Assembly: GCF_000016985.1 (NCBI RefSeq) | Contig: NC_009633.1 | Span: 2,647,539 to 2,711,538, forward strand | Source of the DNA: Alkaliphilus metalliredigens QYMF | GTDB taxonomy: Bacteria; Bacillota; Clostridia; Peptostreptococcales; Natronincolaceae | Reading direction: 5' to 3' | DNA length: 64,000 bases | In this document: piece by piece, positions 7,724-16,275 of the stretch | How the letters are laid out: each line of letters starts with the position of its first letter | Numbering within the stretch: the stretch's first letter is position 1 | The notes under the pieces: model-generated | Seen by the model: only the letters and a program-made list of their open reading frames with translations | Told to the model about the DNA's origin: nothing | Database searches by the model: none | Made by a program: the position numbers and the translations under genes

Positions 7724-8437
7724 CTATAATTCCTTTAGGTAGGTTATTTCTTTTTGAGTTAGATGTCTCCATTTTCCAATTTCTAAATCTCCTAATTGAA
7801 GATCTCCCATACTTTCTCGATTTAATTCAACAACTGGATGACCAATGGCATCACACATTTTTCTTACCTGTCTATTTTTACCTTCTCGCAACGTAATTTT
7901 TACGATTACTTCATGAGGAAGTATTTTAATAATACTAATTTTAGCCGGAGCGGTCACATAATCTTCGATTTCTAAACCTTTTTCAAATAAAGATAATTTT
8001 GAAGAGGAAGGCTTCCCTTTAACCTTAGCAATATATACCTTGCTCACTTTAAATTTAGGATGAGTCAGTTTAAAGGTTAGATTACCATCATTTGTTAAAA
8101 GTAAGAAACCAGAGGTATGATAATCTAACCTGCCAACTGGAAAAATCCGCTCTGAAACCCCTACCAGGTCAGTTACTGTTTTGCGGTCAAACTGATCCGA
8201 AACTGTGGTGACAAATCCTGTGGGCTTATTTAATAAGATATAAATCATCTCTTCAGTAGGTTTGATTAGTTTCCCTCTAACCTTAACATGATCTTCCACA
8301 ACATCTAATTTGAATCCCATTTCTGTTACAACTTTATCATTCACAGTTACAAGACCCTGCTGAATTAATGTTTCACTTTTTCTTCTAGATGCCACACCGC
8401 AGTTTGCTATATATTTTTGAAGTCTCAAATCATTCAC
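7724..8437 (-). CDS. RsuA/RluB/RluF family pseudouridine synthase
   Basis: A 237-residue RNA pseudouridine synthase. An S4 RNA-binding domain occupies residues 1-60 (LRLQKYIANCGVASRRKSE). The catalytic domain has the family signature GRLDYHTSGFLLLTNDG, whose D105 is the expected nucleophile, and ends in LREGKNRQVRKM. The family modifies 16S or 23S rRNA; sequence alone does not separate RsuA from RluB/RluF. It sits 31 bp downstream of the flavoprotein gene and may be co-transcribed with it. Confidence 0.9.
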   Translation of the reverse strand: MNDLRLQKYIANCGVASRRKSETLIQQGLVTVNDKVVTEMGFKLDVVEDHVKVRGKLIKPTEEMIYILLNKPTGFVTTVSDQFDRKTVTDLVGVSERIFPVGRLDYHTSGFLLLTNDGNLTFKLTHPKFKVSKVYIAKVKGKPSSSKLSLFEKGLEIEDYVTAPAKISIIKILPHEVIVKITLREGKNRQVRKMCDAIGHPVVELNRESMGDLQLGDLEIGKWRHLTQKEITYLKEL

Positions 8438-8468
8438 CTCATCTTTTGATTTGTAAATCGTATACTAT

Positions 8469-9749
8469 TTATTTTAACCGTTCATTGTAAATATTCAACA
8501 GATTTAATCGATTTATTTTAATTTTCAGGGTTTCTATCTCTGTGATATACAAATTATTTTTTTTCATTCTCTTAAAGTAGTCCCCACCTGCAAATGTAAA
8601 TCGTTCTTGCAGTCCTGATTCAGTTAATATTCTTTCATTGGCATAGGCAATCAGATCACCACTGGCAAGATTTATTGGTAGCTCCAGAAGAGGCATGCCC
8701 AAAGCAACTCTAACACTATTATGACCTGCTAGGGAGCCTGTAACAATGGCTTCCGTATGACCTACGAATAAGCCTGACTTTTCACCAGCGCATAATAAAT
8801 TTTGTAATGAAGCCACCTTCATTGTATTATTTCTAGGGGCAATAGACAAGTAACGAATAGAATTGCCGATACCTCCAGAATAAGGATCTTCAAATTTGGC
8901 ATTTTCAAATCCTTTTATACTTCTTAGTTTTTCTAATGGGTAAAAAGGTGCCATTAATTTTGCATGGCCTGTGTCTAATAATATGATGTTTTCTGCATAC
9001 TCATTTAGTGCATACTGTTGACACACTTTCATCTTAAGTTTTTCATGATTAACCTGATTTTTAGGTACTGGTATAATCGCCACGCCCTTTTCATTTAGTA
9101 TTGTACGTAATTCTTCTGAAAGAGAGTTTTTATTCAATTTACAAGATCCACTGAATGCACCATAGGAGCCATCTGCCCTCTGACCAAGGATGTCATTTAC
9201 ACCGGCTTTTTGACTTAAACTTACCCTAGGACCAAATGAGGGACAACGTAGCACACACATGGCACAACCGTTACCATATTTAGTACAGTTCCCCATTGGA
9301 CCTGTTGAACCGGTGGTTTCTATAAAAACATCCCCTTCTATGGTTTCTCCATCAAATGTTTTGACTTTTATAATCTTGCTACCATCCTTAATGACATCGA
9401 CGATTCTATGTTGTAGATATAAATGGATCCCTAGATTCAGGAGTAATTTTCGTACTTTGGGTTCGATTATGGTGACATCATACAAACTAGCATGACGATG
9501 TCCAGGAAATTCAATATTCCGATGTCTAGAGGTAGCGTCTGTGATAGTAAACAACTCATCATTTCCTAATAAAATAGTTTCCTCCGCCGCTGTGAATCTA
9601 CCATTATTTCGCATAATACCGCCAACATTACCTAATCCAAGTAATAAATCTGTTCTCTCATAAAGGTGGACATCTCCACCAGCTTTTTTAGCCGTAATAG
9701 CAGCTGCGCAGCCTGCCCAACCGCCCCCTACAATTACTATTTTAGACAC
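8469..9749 (-). CDS. FAD-dependent oxidoreductase with internal four-cysteine cluster
   Basis: A 426-residue flavoprotein. The N-terminal Rossmann FAD site reads IVIVGGGWAGCAAA (glycines 8-13). The C-terminal FAD-binding block NLLCAGEKSGLFVGHTEA followed by GSLAGHNSVRVALG resembles the GidA/TrmFO arrangement. Unlike those enzymes it has four cysteines, C155-x6-C162-x2-C165-x3-C169, spaced like an Fe-S ligand set. It lies 17 bp after the PyrK-like gene and is surely co-transcribed, so electrons probably pass between the two proteins. Substrate and physiological role are unknown to me. A tRNA-methylation role is unlikely, because the folate-dependent TrmFO motifs are not evident. Confidence 0.8.
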   Translation of the reverse strand: MSKIVIVGGGWAGCAAAITAKKAGGDVHLYERTDLLLGLGNVGGIMRNNGRFTAAEETILLGNDELFTITDATSRHRNIEFPGHRHASLYDVTIIEPKVRKLLLNLGIHLYLQHRIVDVIKDGSKIIKVKTFDGETIEGDVFIETTGSTGPMGNCTKYGNGCAMCVLRCPSFGPRVSLSQKAGVNDILGQRADGSYGAFSGSCKLNKNSLSEELRTILNEKGVAIIPVPKNQVNHEKLKMKVCQQYALNEYAENIILLDTGHAKLMAPFYPLEKLRSIKGFENAKFEDPYSGGIGNSIRYLSIAPRNNTMKVASLQNLLCAGEKSGLFVGHTEAIVTGSLAGHNSVRVALGMPLLELPINLASGDLIAYANERILTESGLQERFTFAGGDYFKRMKKNNLYITEIETLKIKINRLNLLNIYNERLK

Positions 9750-9766
9750 AAAAATACCCCCTTCTA

Positions 9767-10696
9767 TTAATGATGAACAAGTTGACTTTTACAAGTTTTA
9801 ATAGCGTTTCCTGCTATATCATAAATTGTACATGCGCCACATATTCCTTCGCCACAGCACATATGATGATTATTTGTTGTAACCAGATTAATGTTATGGA
9901 AATTACTTACCTCTAAGATTTGCTTTTGTAGGTAGTCTGATCCGCCTATAAAACTCAGTTGATACTCATGTTTTGCTATAGCCTGTTGTATGACTGATTT
10001 TCCCTGTTCACTATATAAATCTACTGTAGAAATAAGATTAGCATCGGTATAATGTGATATGAAATCATGTTTTATAGAACCCGTGTCTAGGATGACATCC
10101 ACTGTATTGTTGTGTTGCCGTAAATGTTGAATTAGTAAAACGGCAGGAGCCTGGGCAATACCTCTTGCAACAATAAGACAACGTCCTCCTGCCAAACTTT
10201 TTAAGTGTTGTATTCCTATAATTCCATTCCAATAAGGAGCCTTGATTAATAATGATTCAGAATCATCCTTTAAACTCTTTGTTTTGACCCCATGTATCTC
10301 AATGGCAATGTCGATCAAACCACTAGCGGACTCAACATTCATAATAGAGATAGGTATGTCGAAATACTGATCTTTACTTTTGTTTCGTACAAAAATGTAA
10401 GCACCTGGTTGTTTAAGATGCCGTATTAAATAATCATTTACTTTTAACTTAAAAACCTTAAGATTAGGTGTGATATCGACTCTTGAAACGATTGCAACTT
10501 CATGTGGAATACGAGTACTCTTGCGTTGTTCATTTAGAAATTTGAATTCTTGATAAATACAAACCCCTCTCCAATTACAATCACAATAATTTTTGTTTTG
10601 TAGATGAGTGCAAGTAATACAATCGTTACTCTCCGCTAAATAACAAGGACAGTAATCACTGCCAGCATCAATGCATTCCCAATACTTCACTGTCAT
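9767..10696 (-). CDS. PyrK-like flavin/[2Fe-2S] electron-transfer protein with Cys-rich N-terminus
   Basis: A 309-residue protein in two parts. Residues 1-50 hold eight cysteines (C8, C16, C18, C26, C29, C38, C40, C46), suggesting an extra metal or Fe-S site. The rest follows the ferredoxin-reductase layout of PyrK and sulfide dehydrogenase subunit B, ending with the [2Fe-2S] pattern C281-x4-C286-x2-C289-x12-C302. The NAD-binding domain is degenerate: the expected GxGxGxAP is RGIAQAP. PyrK passes electrons between NADH and a partner flavoenzyme; here the partner is most likely the flavoprotein encoded next. No pyrD or other pyrimidine gene is near. Confidence 0.8.
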   Translation of the reverse strand: MTVKYWECIDAGSDYCPCYLAESNDCITCTHLQNKNYCDCNWRGVCIYQEFKFLNEQRKSTRIPHEVAIVSRVDITPNLKVFKLKVNDYLIRHLKQPGAYIFVRNKSKDQYFDIPISIMNVESASGLIDIAIEIHGVKTKSLKDDSESLLIKAPYWNGIIGIQHLKSLAGGRCLIVARGIAQAPAVLLIQHLRQHNNTVDVILDTGSIKHDFISHYTDANLISTVDLYSEQGKSVIQQAIAKHEYQLSFIGGSDYLQKQILEVSNFHNINLVTTNNHHMCCGEGICGACTIYDIAGNAIKTCKSQLVHH

Positions 10697-10722
10697 TATA
10701 CCGCTCCCCTTCTATTTTTAAC

Positions 10723-10849
10723 TAAGGCATCCCTAAGAAAACAACTGGACAGAATCATGATCAATTTTACTCTATACTTCATTGAAATCTTCCCTCTTGA
10801 CTCCCACCAATATCCTCATCCTTTTAGTCTCGTTAATTTCCATGCCTTA
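10723..10849 (-). promoter_or_regulatory. Possible structured 5' leader of the redox gene pair
   Basis: The 260-base gap upstream of the PyrK-like gene contains two arms (10839-10849 region and 10720-10730 region) that can form an 11-bp helix with one G-U pair in the minus-strand RNA. The helix would close a domain of about 110 nucleotides ending near the ribosome binding site. It matches no riboswitch I recognise, and chance pairing is possible. Confidence 0.25.
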
Positions 10850-10923
10850 ATTAAAAAGTAGTATAGTATTAAGATATTGCAATAAGCTTATTTTGTTACA
10901 ATTTTATATTTAAACCAAATAAA

Positions 10924-10945
10924 AAAGTGGTATCTCTACCACTTT
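10924..10945 (-). terminator. dacF terminator
   Basis: The stem AAAGTGGTA/TACCACTTT with a 4-base loop is followed on the minus strand by a T run, 12 bases after the dacF stop. Confidence 0.85.
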
Positions 10946-10956
10946 CAATCAACCTA

Positions 10957-12090
10957 TTAATTTAACCTGAAGAGTCTAAAAAATTTATCTTTAAAGGTGA
11001 GTAATTCTATGTCCTCTTTAATGATAATATCTGTTGTATAAATGAGTTCCCCCTTAAGATAGGTCGAAAGCTTTCCGACTACAGTTCCAGTAATGAGGGG
11101 AGCCTGTAGGGTCTCTGGGACATCTAATACTTTTATGAGTTTTTCTTCATCCCCATCTCTTAAAGGGATGATGGCTGTGGTAGCTGGATATAGATTAATG
11201 GAATCCTTTAGTCCATGGATAACTTGTTTGCTAATTAATTTTTCTTCTTGTTCTAGAATCTTAAAAGGACTGTAAGTTTCAAAACCATACTCAAGTAATG
11301 TTCGAGTTGTGTTAAAATCATCCGAATCATTGAGTGTTACTGCAATGAATTGCATATTATTGTTTGTAGCAGAGGCCACGAGGCATCTACCTGATCTACG
11401 GGTATATCCTGTTTTCACACCATCTGCACTTTCATAGGACTTTAAAAGTTTGTTTTTGTTAGCAAAATCTTTGTGCCCTTCACGCTCTGCTTGCCAAAAT
11501 TCAGTTTTAACAACTTCTTTAAATGTTACATTTTTAAGGGCAGCTCTTGTAATCAAGGACAGATCATAGGCCGTTGTATAATGGTCATCATGATGTAGTC
11601 CATGGGGATTCATAAAATTCGTATTATTTGCTCCTATTTCCTTTGCACGTTGATTCATGAGTGTGGCAAAATCTTCAATGGAACCACTAATCTCGTATGC
11701 AATTGCTTCGGCAGCATCATTTCCAGATCTTAACATTAACCCATAGATTAAATCTATTGATTTGACCCTTTCATTGCTCTCTAGATAGATGGAAGAACCT
11801 TCTACGCCAACTGCTTTAGGATTAACAGAAATTAATTTATCAAGAGGAAGGTTTTCCACAGCTAGTAATCCTGTCAAGATTTTCGTAGTACTAGCCATTG
11901 GCATTTTTTCATGAAAATTTTGACCCGCTAAAACCCTTCCTGTCTCAACATCCATTAAAATAGCAGCATGACTACTGGGAAAGTGCGGAGCTTGGTTTTT
12001 TGCACTTAAGCCATAAGAAATGAGTTGGTTATTATATAGAAGAGAGAACAAAGATAGAATCAGAATTAAATCAATTATTCTTTTTTTCAT
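10957..12090 (-). CDS. dacF: D-alanyl-D-alanine carboxypeptidase (DacF/DacB type, penicillin-binding protein)
   Basis: A 377-residue serine DD-carboxypeptidase of peptidase family S11. The three active-site motifs are complete: S67-T-T-K70, S121-G-N123 and K225-T-G227. A hydrophobic signal peptide occupies about residues 5-28, with a predicted mature protein outside the membrane that trims the terminal D-Ala from peptidoglycan stem peptides. The C-terminal PBP5-type beta domain is present, but no clear amphipathic membrane anchor is seen. In spore formers, DacF-type enzymes adjust cortex cross-linking; assignment to DacF rather than DacA/DacB rests on length and general similarity. Confidence 0.88.
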   Translation of the reverse strand: MKKRIIDLILILSLFSLLYNNQLISYGLSAKNQAPHFPSSHAAILMDVETGRVLAGQNFHEKMPMASTTKILTGLLAVENLPLDKLISVNPKAVGVEGSSIYLESNERVKSIDLIYGLMLRSGNDAAEAIAYEISGSIEDFATLMNQRAKEIGANNTNFMNPHGLHHDDHYTTAYDLSLITRAALKNVTFKEVVKTEFWQAEREGHKDFANKNKLLKSYESADGVKTGYTRRSGRCLVASATNNNMQFIAVTLNDSDDFNTTRTLLEYGFETYSPFKILEQEEKLISKQVIHGLKDSINLYPATTAIIPLRDGDEEKLIKVLDVPETLQAPLITGTVVGKLSTYLKGELIYTTDIIIKEDIELLTFKDKFFRLFRLN

Positions 12091-12154
12091 TATATTATCA
12101 CCTCAGTTCATATGATAACCAATCAATGATCTTATTATCATTAAGAATAGGTTA

Positions 12155-12182
12155 TCTATAGGAATATTTACTAATGAGTCAA
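12155..12182 (-). promoter_or_regulatory. Candidate promoter of dacF
   Basis: TTGACT (12177-12182) and TATAGA (12155-12160) on the minus strand are 16 bases apart, about 65 bases upstream of dacF. A sporulation-sigma promoter might be expected instead, so this is tentative. Confidence 0.35.
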
Positions 12183-12301
12183 TTTAATGGACATAGTTGA
12201 CCCTATAAAATTATTATTCTCATGTCTTACAAAATCATACAAGACAAATGTATGAAATTTTCATTACACTTTATATTCATAAAAGCTTCATTATAAAATA
12301 A

Positions 12302-12332
12302 AAAAATGAGCCATAAAACTGAGCTCATTTTT
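12302..12332 (-). terminator. Terminator of the MazG-like gene
   Basis: A 10-bp stem (12302-12311 with 12323-12332) lies 24 bases after the MazG-like stop and has T-rich sequence downstream on the minus strand. Confidence 0.75.
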
Positions 12333-12356
12333 AATATTTAGTAGTTATCGTATTCT

Positions 12357-12758
12357 TTAGTATTCATGTAATATATCGCATCCGAACTCCTTAGCCAGTT
12401 TTTCTGCTTCAATTATATCTTCTGGTCCCCATATTGACCAACTACCTTTTACTGATCCATTAACATAAATTTCAACTTTATCCTTTTTAATTATCATAAT
12501 TTTATCATTTTTCTTTTTCATTTGTAGTATTTGATTATTGACTGCCTCTACTGGATCAACATCTAGTACCTTCATTGCTATAAATAAGCAAGACATTGCA
12601 TCTTGTAGCTCATATTTTGCCTTATCGATCTCACCTTTCATCAAGGCCTTCAAAGATTCTGCCACCTCTTCATTCAAATGACTCATTGCGGTTTTGGGAT
12701 CATCAGTGCTATATCGTCTATTATTCCATATCATTTCAACTGCTTCTCTTAAATCCAT
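12357..12758 (-). CDS. MazG-like NTP pyrophosphohydrolase domain protein with C-terminal extension
   Basis: A 133-residue protein. The start at 12758 is preferred over 12779 because GGGGG lies just upstream of it and no ribosome binding site precedes the other. The N-terminal half has the all-alpha NTP-pyrophosphatase pattern E30-E31-x2-E34 and E50-x2-D53, whose acidic residues hold Mg2+ in MazG and dUTPase relatives. The last 45 residues (VEIYVNGSVKGSWSIWG onward) form a small separate beta/alpha segment that I do not recognise. It probably removes pyrophosphate from a non-canonical or stress nucleotide; the substrate is unknown. Single-gene unit. Confidence 0.65.
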   Translation of the reverse strand: MDLREAVEMIWNNRRYSTDDPKTAMSHLNEEVAESLKALMKGEIDKAKYELQDAMSCLFIAMKVLDVDPVEAVNNQILQMKKKNDKIMIIKKDKVEIYVNGSVKGSWSIWGPEDIIEAEKLAKEFGCDILHEY

Positions 12759-12845
12759 TTCTGTGCCCCCTTCAGTCATACTTTATCACTTTACATTATA
12801 CTCTTTTATTCACCTACTTTCAAATCATAGAAGTAATCCACATAA

Positions 12846-12869
12846 AAAGGACGTTAGATAACGTCCTTT
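12846..12869 (-). terminator. ytfJ/gerW terminator
   Basis: A 10-bp stem with the loop AGAT overlaps the ytfJ stop codon and is followed on the minus strand by a T run. Confidence 0.8.
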
Positions 12870-13329
12870 ATTCATAGGTAATAACTTCATTCTCTGATTG
12901 TTGTGGAGGCTTTCCTTTTTTACTAAACATTGATTGAATGTTATTAATTACCTGAGGTGCAGTATTAATTAGATTATCGATCATATTTGCATTTTGGTCT
13001 ACCGACATCAATTTCATTAGTCCATTGCCTACTACCATAAAGGCTACGGGTTGAACCGAAACCCCAGCTCCCGCTCCTCCTGCAAAGGGGAATTTATCTT
13101 TAGTAGATTTTTCTTCTCCATCTTCACTTTTATTCTTTTGTTCGTTAATATATTCGCCTCCTCCAGAGGCAAATCCAAAGGAAACCTTGGATATTGGAAT
13201 TATCACTGTTCCGTCAGGGGTTTCAACAGGATCCCCTACAATTGTATTGACATCTACCATTTCTTTAATGCTTTCCATCGTGGTTTTCATCAGTGCTTCG
13301 ATTGGATGTTCATTCATTTTTTCCACCAT
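12868..13329 (-). CDS. ytfJ: Spore protein YtfJ (GerW family)
   Basis: A 153-residue member of the GerW/YtfJ sporulation family. The start EHPIEALMKTTMESIKEMVDV and the block GTVIIPISKVSFGFASGGGEY are characteristic, followed by a glycine-rich stretch (GGAGAGVSVQPVAF). In Bacillus, YtfJ is made in the forespore and is needed for normal germination in Ca-dipicolinate. Its neighbour upstream is a DUF2953 protein whose frame overlaps this start by 20 bases. That pairing (ytfI-ytfJ) is the one seen in Bacillus, which supports the identification. Confidence 0.9.
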   Translation of the reverse strand: MVEKMNEHPIEALMKTTMESIKEMVDVNTIVGDPVETPDGTVIIPISKVSFGFASGGGEYINEQKNKSEDGEEKSTKDKFPFAGGAGAGVSVQPVAFMVVGNGLMKLMSVDQNANMIDNLINTAPQVINNIQSMFSKKGKPPQQSENEVITYE

Positions 13330-13945
13330 CCTTTATTTTTACTATTAATGACTTTATTCCTGCAATAATAATATGACCTAATTTCAATCTTAATATACAG
13401 CTAAAAGTAGTTTTAAATGTTTTGATATTGAAATTAGGAACAACATTTGTTTCTAGTGAGTGTAAGACCAAGTGATTTTTGATTATACTGATCAAATTTC
13501 CTTTCAGCGTCCATCCTAATCCAGTATAGATGGCTGTAACGGCTGCATCGCCTAAACCTAACTCTGTACTCCAAGACAATCTATCAATAATGAGTTTCTC
13601 TTTTATATACTCAAGTATTCTTTTGTACTTTCTTGTTAGATCCAGTGAAATCTCTATGATTCTTCTGATTTCTTCCATATTGAACTCCTTATGTTTTTCA
13701 CCTAAAAAACTTTCACTAGTTCCTATTTCAGATTCAACATTTAATTCTAAAGAAGGTGCATGATTCTCATTATTTTTTATATTAATTATAGGAATATCTG
13801 TTTTATATTGGATTAACCCACGCAATGCATAAATTTTAAAAATAAACTCATCATCCTTGTCTTCTTTTATAAAAATAAATATCATTTTGATTTTAGAGTT
13901 TAATATAAGTAAAAAAATAATTGAAAAAAGAATAAAAATTCTCAT
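13310..13945 (-). CDS. DUF2953 domain protein (YtfI-like)
   Basis: A 211-residue protein with one N-terminal membrane helix (about residues 3-26) and a basic/hydrophobic C-terminal part. The middle contains the family pattern LSWSTELGLGDAAVTAIYTGLGW, near residues 125-147. Function is unknown in any organism I can name. It is encoded immediately upstream of ytfJ, as ytfI is in Bacillus, so a sporulation role is plausible. Translational coupling is likely because the two frames overlap by 20 bases. Upstream (13946-14225) lies the divergent promoter region shared with the polyamine cluster regulator. Confidence 0.8.
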   Translation of the reverse strand: MRIFILFSIIFLLILNSKIKMIFIFIKEDKDDEFIFKIYALRGLIQYKTDIPIINIKNNENHAPSLELNVESEIGTSESFLGEKHKEFNMEEIRRIIEISLDLTRKYKRILEYIKEKLIIDRLSWSTELGLGDAAVTAIYTGLGWTLKGNLISIIKNHLVLHSLETNVVPNFNIKTFKTTFSCILRLKLGHIIIAGIKSLIVKIKDGGKNE

Positions 13946-14102
13946 AAATTGAACTCACCTCTATGTAGTTTATATTACTATTTTTTCCACTTTTACAGAT
14001 GCTAGACATCATGATTAAAATTAATCATGACCACATAAAACACCTAGTTTTCAACACTTAGTTAAAATCCCAGACTTTTAAAAAGAAATTTCAAAAAATC
14101 TA

Positions 14103-14130
14103 TTGACTTTTTTACAAAATCCTTTATATT
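14103..14130 (+). promoter_or_regulatory. Promoter of the XRE-cupin regulator / polyamine cluster
   Basis: TTGACT (14103-14108) and TATATT (14125-14130) are 16 bases apart. The start site would fall within or next to the inverted repeat at 14138-14156. A TATAAT at 14199-14204 could serve a second start closer to the gene. Confidence 0.5.
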
Positions 14131-14137
14131 TAATATA

Positions 14138-14156
14138 GGTAAACAAAAAGTTTACC
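14138..14156. promoter_or_regulatory. Inverted repeat, candidate autoregulatory operator
   Basis: Perfect 7-bp arms GGTAAAC-N5-GTTTACC lie directly downstream of the -10 element, where an autorepressor would bind. A second inverted repeat, TATAGT-TAAT-ACTATA, is at 14166-14181. The XRE-cupin protein encoded next is the likely ligand (inference). Confidence 0.5.
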
Positions 14157-14225
14157 TCTAGGAAGTATAGTTAATACTATATTGAGAGAGAATTCTAGTA
14201 TAATTCATGTCAGTGAGGTGATACA

Positions 14226-14765
14226 TTGGATATCGGGGAAAAAATTAGAAGATTACGTATATTAAATGAATTAACTCAAGATGAATTAGCCCAACGTTGT
14301 GATTTGACAAAAGGATTCATCTCAAAAATAGAACGAAATATCACTTCTCCATCTATTGCCACATTGATGGATATTCTTGAAGCTTTAGGAATTGATGTAA
14401 ACAAATTTTTCAATGAAGATGTACAGGATAAAATTGTTTATACGAAGGAAGATATTTATGAATCACAAAATGAAGAATTACAACACGAAGTCTCATGGCT
14501 CATTCCTAATGCACAGAGAAATGCAATGGAACCAATTTTAATTGAAATTCTACCTCAAGGAAGTAGCAATATTGAGGAACCGCATAAAGGTGAAGAATTT
14601 GGGTATGTACTAAAGGGAATAGTTACCCTCTACCTAGGTAAAGTCAAAGTCAAAGTTAAGAAAGGCGAGAGTTTCTATTTTAAATCAAATCAGGTACACT
14701 ACATTGAGAATTCAACAAATAAACCTGCAACGATACTTTGGGTTGCAAGCCCACCGTCATTTTAG
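14226..14765 (+). CDS. XRE family transcriptional regulator with C-terminal cupin domain
   Basis: A 179-residue protein: helix-turn-helix at about residues 1-60 ([19 protein letters not shown], then GFISKIERN) and a cupin small-molecule-binding barrel at about 105-175 ([14 protein letters not shown], then [14 protein letters not shown]). The start is TTG with GAGGTG upstream. This domain pair is that of PuuR-type regulators. It is the first gene of a run that continues with speD, speE and speB, and its stop is 17 bp from speD, so it very likely senses a polyamine or a precursor and controls polyamine synthesis. The ligand is inferred from context only. Confidence 0.88.
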   Translation: MDIGEKIRRLRILNELTQDELAQRCDLTKGFISKIERNITSPSIATLMDILEALGIDVNKFFNEDVQDKIVYTKEDIYESQNEELQHEVSWLIPNAQRNAMEPILIEILPQGSSNIEEPHKGEEFGYVLKGIVTLYLGKVKVKVKKGESFYFKSNQVHYIENSTNKPATILWVASPPSF

Positions 14766-14782
14766 AGAGGAGTTTGATAAAT

Positions 14783-15196
14783 ATGAAAGTAGAACAATTA
14801 GGAAGACACATTTTAGCAGAATTTTATAACTGTGACTCAGATATTTTAAATGATCATAAATTGATTGAAAAATATATGACAGAAGCCGCTGAAGTTGCTA
14901 ATGCAACTGTTGTCACAAGCAACTTCCACATGTTTAATCCATGGGGAGTAAGTGGTGTTGTGGTGATTCAAGAATCTCATTTAACCATTCATACATGGCC
15001 TGAGTATGGGTATGCCTCTATTGATTTATTCACTTGTGGCGATGAAGTAAACCCTTGGTTATCTTTTGAATACTTAAAAGAAAAATTAAAAGCAGAAAAA
15101 ACTGAAACCGAAGAAGTTTCAAGAGGACTTGTTGATCGTATTCGAAAGCACTCTAATAACAAGCACCAAGATATTAAATTTAAAGTCTCAGTATAA
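14783..15196 (+). CDS. speD: S-adenosylmethionine decarboxylase proenzyme
   Basis: A 137-residue proenzyme of the short bacterial/archaeal (class 1B) type. It makes decarboxylated SAM, the aminopropyl donor for spermidine. The self-cleavage site is visible in [11 protein letters not shown]: cleavage before S65 gives the pyruvoyl group, with H70 and C85 as the expected catalytic residues. The start at 14783 has AGAGAGGAG upstream; the frame is open back to 14738 inside the regulator gene. A hairpin (15268-15301) separates it from speE. Confidence 0.93.
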   Translation: MKVEQLGRHILAEFYNCDSDILNDHKLIEKYMTEAAEVANATVVTSNFHMFNPWGVSGVVVIQESHLTIHTWPEYGYASIDLFTCGDEVNPWLSFEYLKEKLKAEKTETEEVSRGLVDRIRKHSNNKHQDIKFKVSV

Positions 15197-15267
15197 TTAA
15201 AACTAGCATTTTTATATTAGAATAATAAAAAACTAGAGGTTTTGTATAATTTAGCTTGAAATTCTAA

Positions 15268-15301
15268 AAATATCAAGAGACTCACTACTCTCTTGATATT
15301 T
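15268..15301 (+). terminator. Hairpin between speD and speE, terminator or attenuator
   Basis: A perfect 13-bp stem (15268-15280 with 15289-15301, 8-base loop) is followed only by TTTACTG, a weak T run. It could partly terminate the regulator-speD transcript and so lower speE-speB expression. Confidence 0.55.
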
Positions 15302-15420
15302 TACTGCTTTAACGAGATAGTATATAAAAAAACTAAGTATTGAGACTAGATTATAAGCGTATGGTATGGCATTCAATAAATTACGAGATACCTATTCAAT
15401 TCACAAAGGAGGCAGTTTTG

Positions 15421-16275
15421 ATGGAACTTTGGTATACTGAAGAACAAACTCAGCACGTAAGATTATCTTTTAAGGTGAAGGAACATTTGTTTTCTGAACA
15501 AAGTGAATTTCAAAAAGTAGATGTATTAGATACCTATGAGTTCGGAAAATTAATGACATTAGATGGATTAGTGATGGTAACTGAAAAGGATGAGTTCATT
15601 TACCATGACATGATTGTACATGTTCCTATGGCGGTGAACCCTAATATTAAAAACGTTTTGATCATTGGTGGTGGAGATGGTGGTACAGCTAGGGAGTTAA
15701 TGCGCTATCAAAGCATTAAACATGTTGACATGGTTGAAATCGACAAAATGGTCTGTGATGTTGCCCGAGATTACTTTCCCACGATATCATCTGAGTTAGA
15801 GAATCCACGTGTTTCACTTTACTATGAAGATGGTGTCGCCTTTATCAAAGATAAAGAAAATAAATATGACCTCATCATTATTGATTCTACTGATCCCGTT
15901 GGTCCTGGAGAAGGTTTATTCTCTCAAGAATTCTACACCAACTGTTTTAAGGCTTTAACAGAACAAGGAATCTTGGTTAATCAAAATGAAAGCCCAGTTT
16001 ATGAGCAATTTGCCCGAGAAGCCATTCGAGCAAATAGTAAACTGAAAAAGATTTTTCCTATCGTAGAAGTCTATCAAGCACAGATCCCTACGTACCCATC
16101 GGGTTATTGGTTATTCGGTTTTGCTTCTAAGTCATTACACCCAGTGAAGGACTTGAAAAGTAGTGTTTGGAATCAACTAAATCTCAATACTAAATATTAT
16201 AATACGCAGTTACATGTAGGGGCTTTTGCCTTACCTAGCTATGTTAAGGAGCAGATTGAAAATGGAAATGTTTAA
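15421..16275 (+). CDS. speE: Spermidine synthase (polyamine aminopropyltransferase)
   Basis: A 284-residue aminopropyltransferase that joins the propylamine of decarboxylated SAM to putrescine. The cofactor-binding loop IIGGGDGGTARE is at residues 81-92 (GGGDGG 83-88). The catalytic aspartates lie in IIDSTDPVGPGEGLFS (D155 and D158). The start at 15421 has AAAGGAGG upstream; the frame is open back to 15340, but that extension lacks a ribosome binding site. The end overlaps the start of speB by 14 bases, so the two are translationally coupled. Confidence 0.93.
   Translation: MELWYTEEQTQHVRLSFKVKEHLFSEQSEFQKVDVLDTYEFGKLMTLDGLVMVTEKDEFIYHDMIVHVPMAVNPNIKNVLIIGGGDGGTARELMRYQSIKHVDMVEIDKMVCDVARDYFPTISSELENPRVSLYYEDGVAFIKDKENKYDLIIIDSTDPVGPGEGLFSQEFYTNCFKALTEQGILVNQNESPVYEQFAREAIRANSKLKKIFPIVEVYQAQIPTYPSGYWLFGFASKSLHPVKDLKSSVWNQLNLNTKYYNTQLHVGAFALPSYVKEQIENGNV

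Noticed and set aside
12596-12877. 93-codon plus-strand open frame near the MazG-like gene
   Set aside because: It is antisense to the MazG gene and to the ytfJ terminator; its composition is not protein-like.
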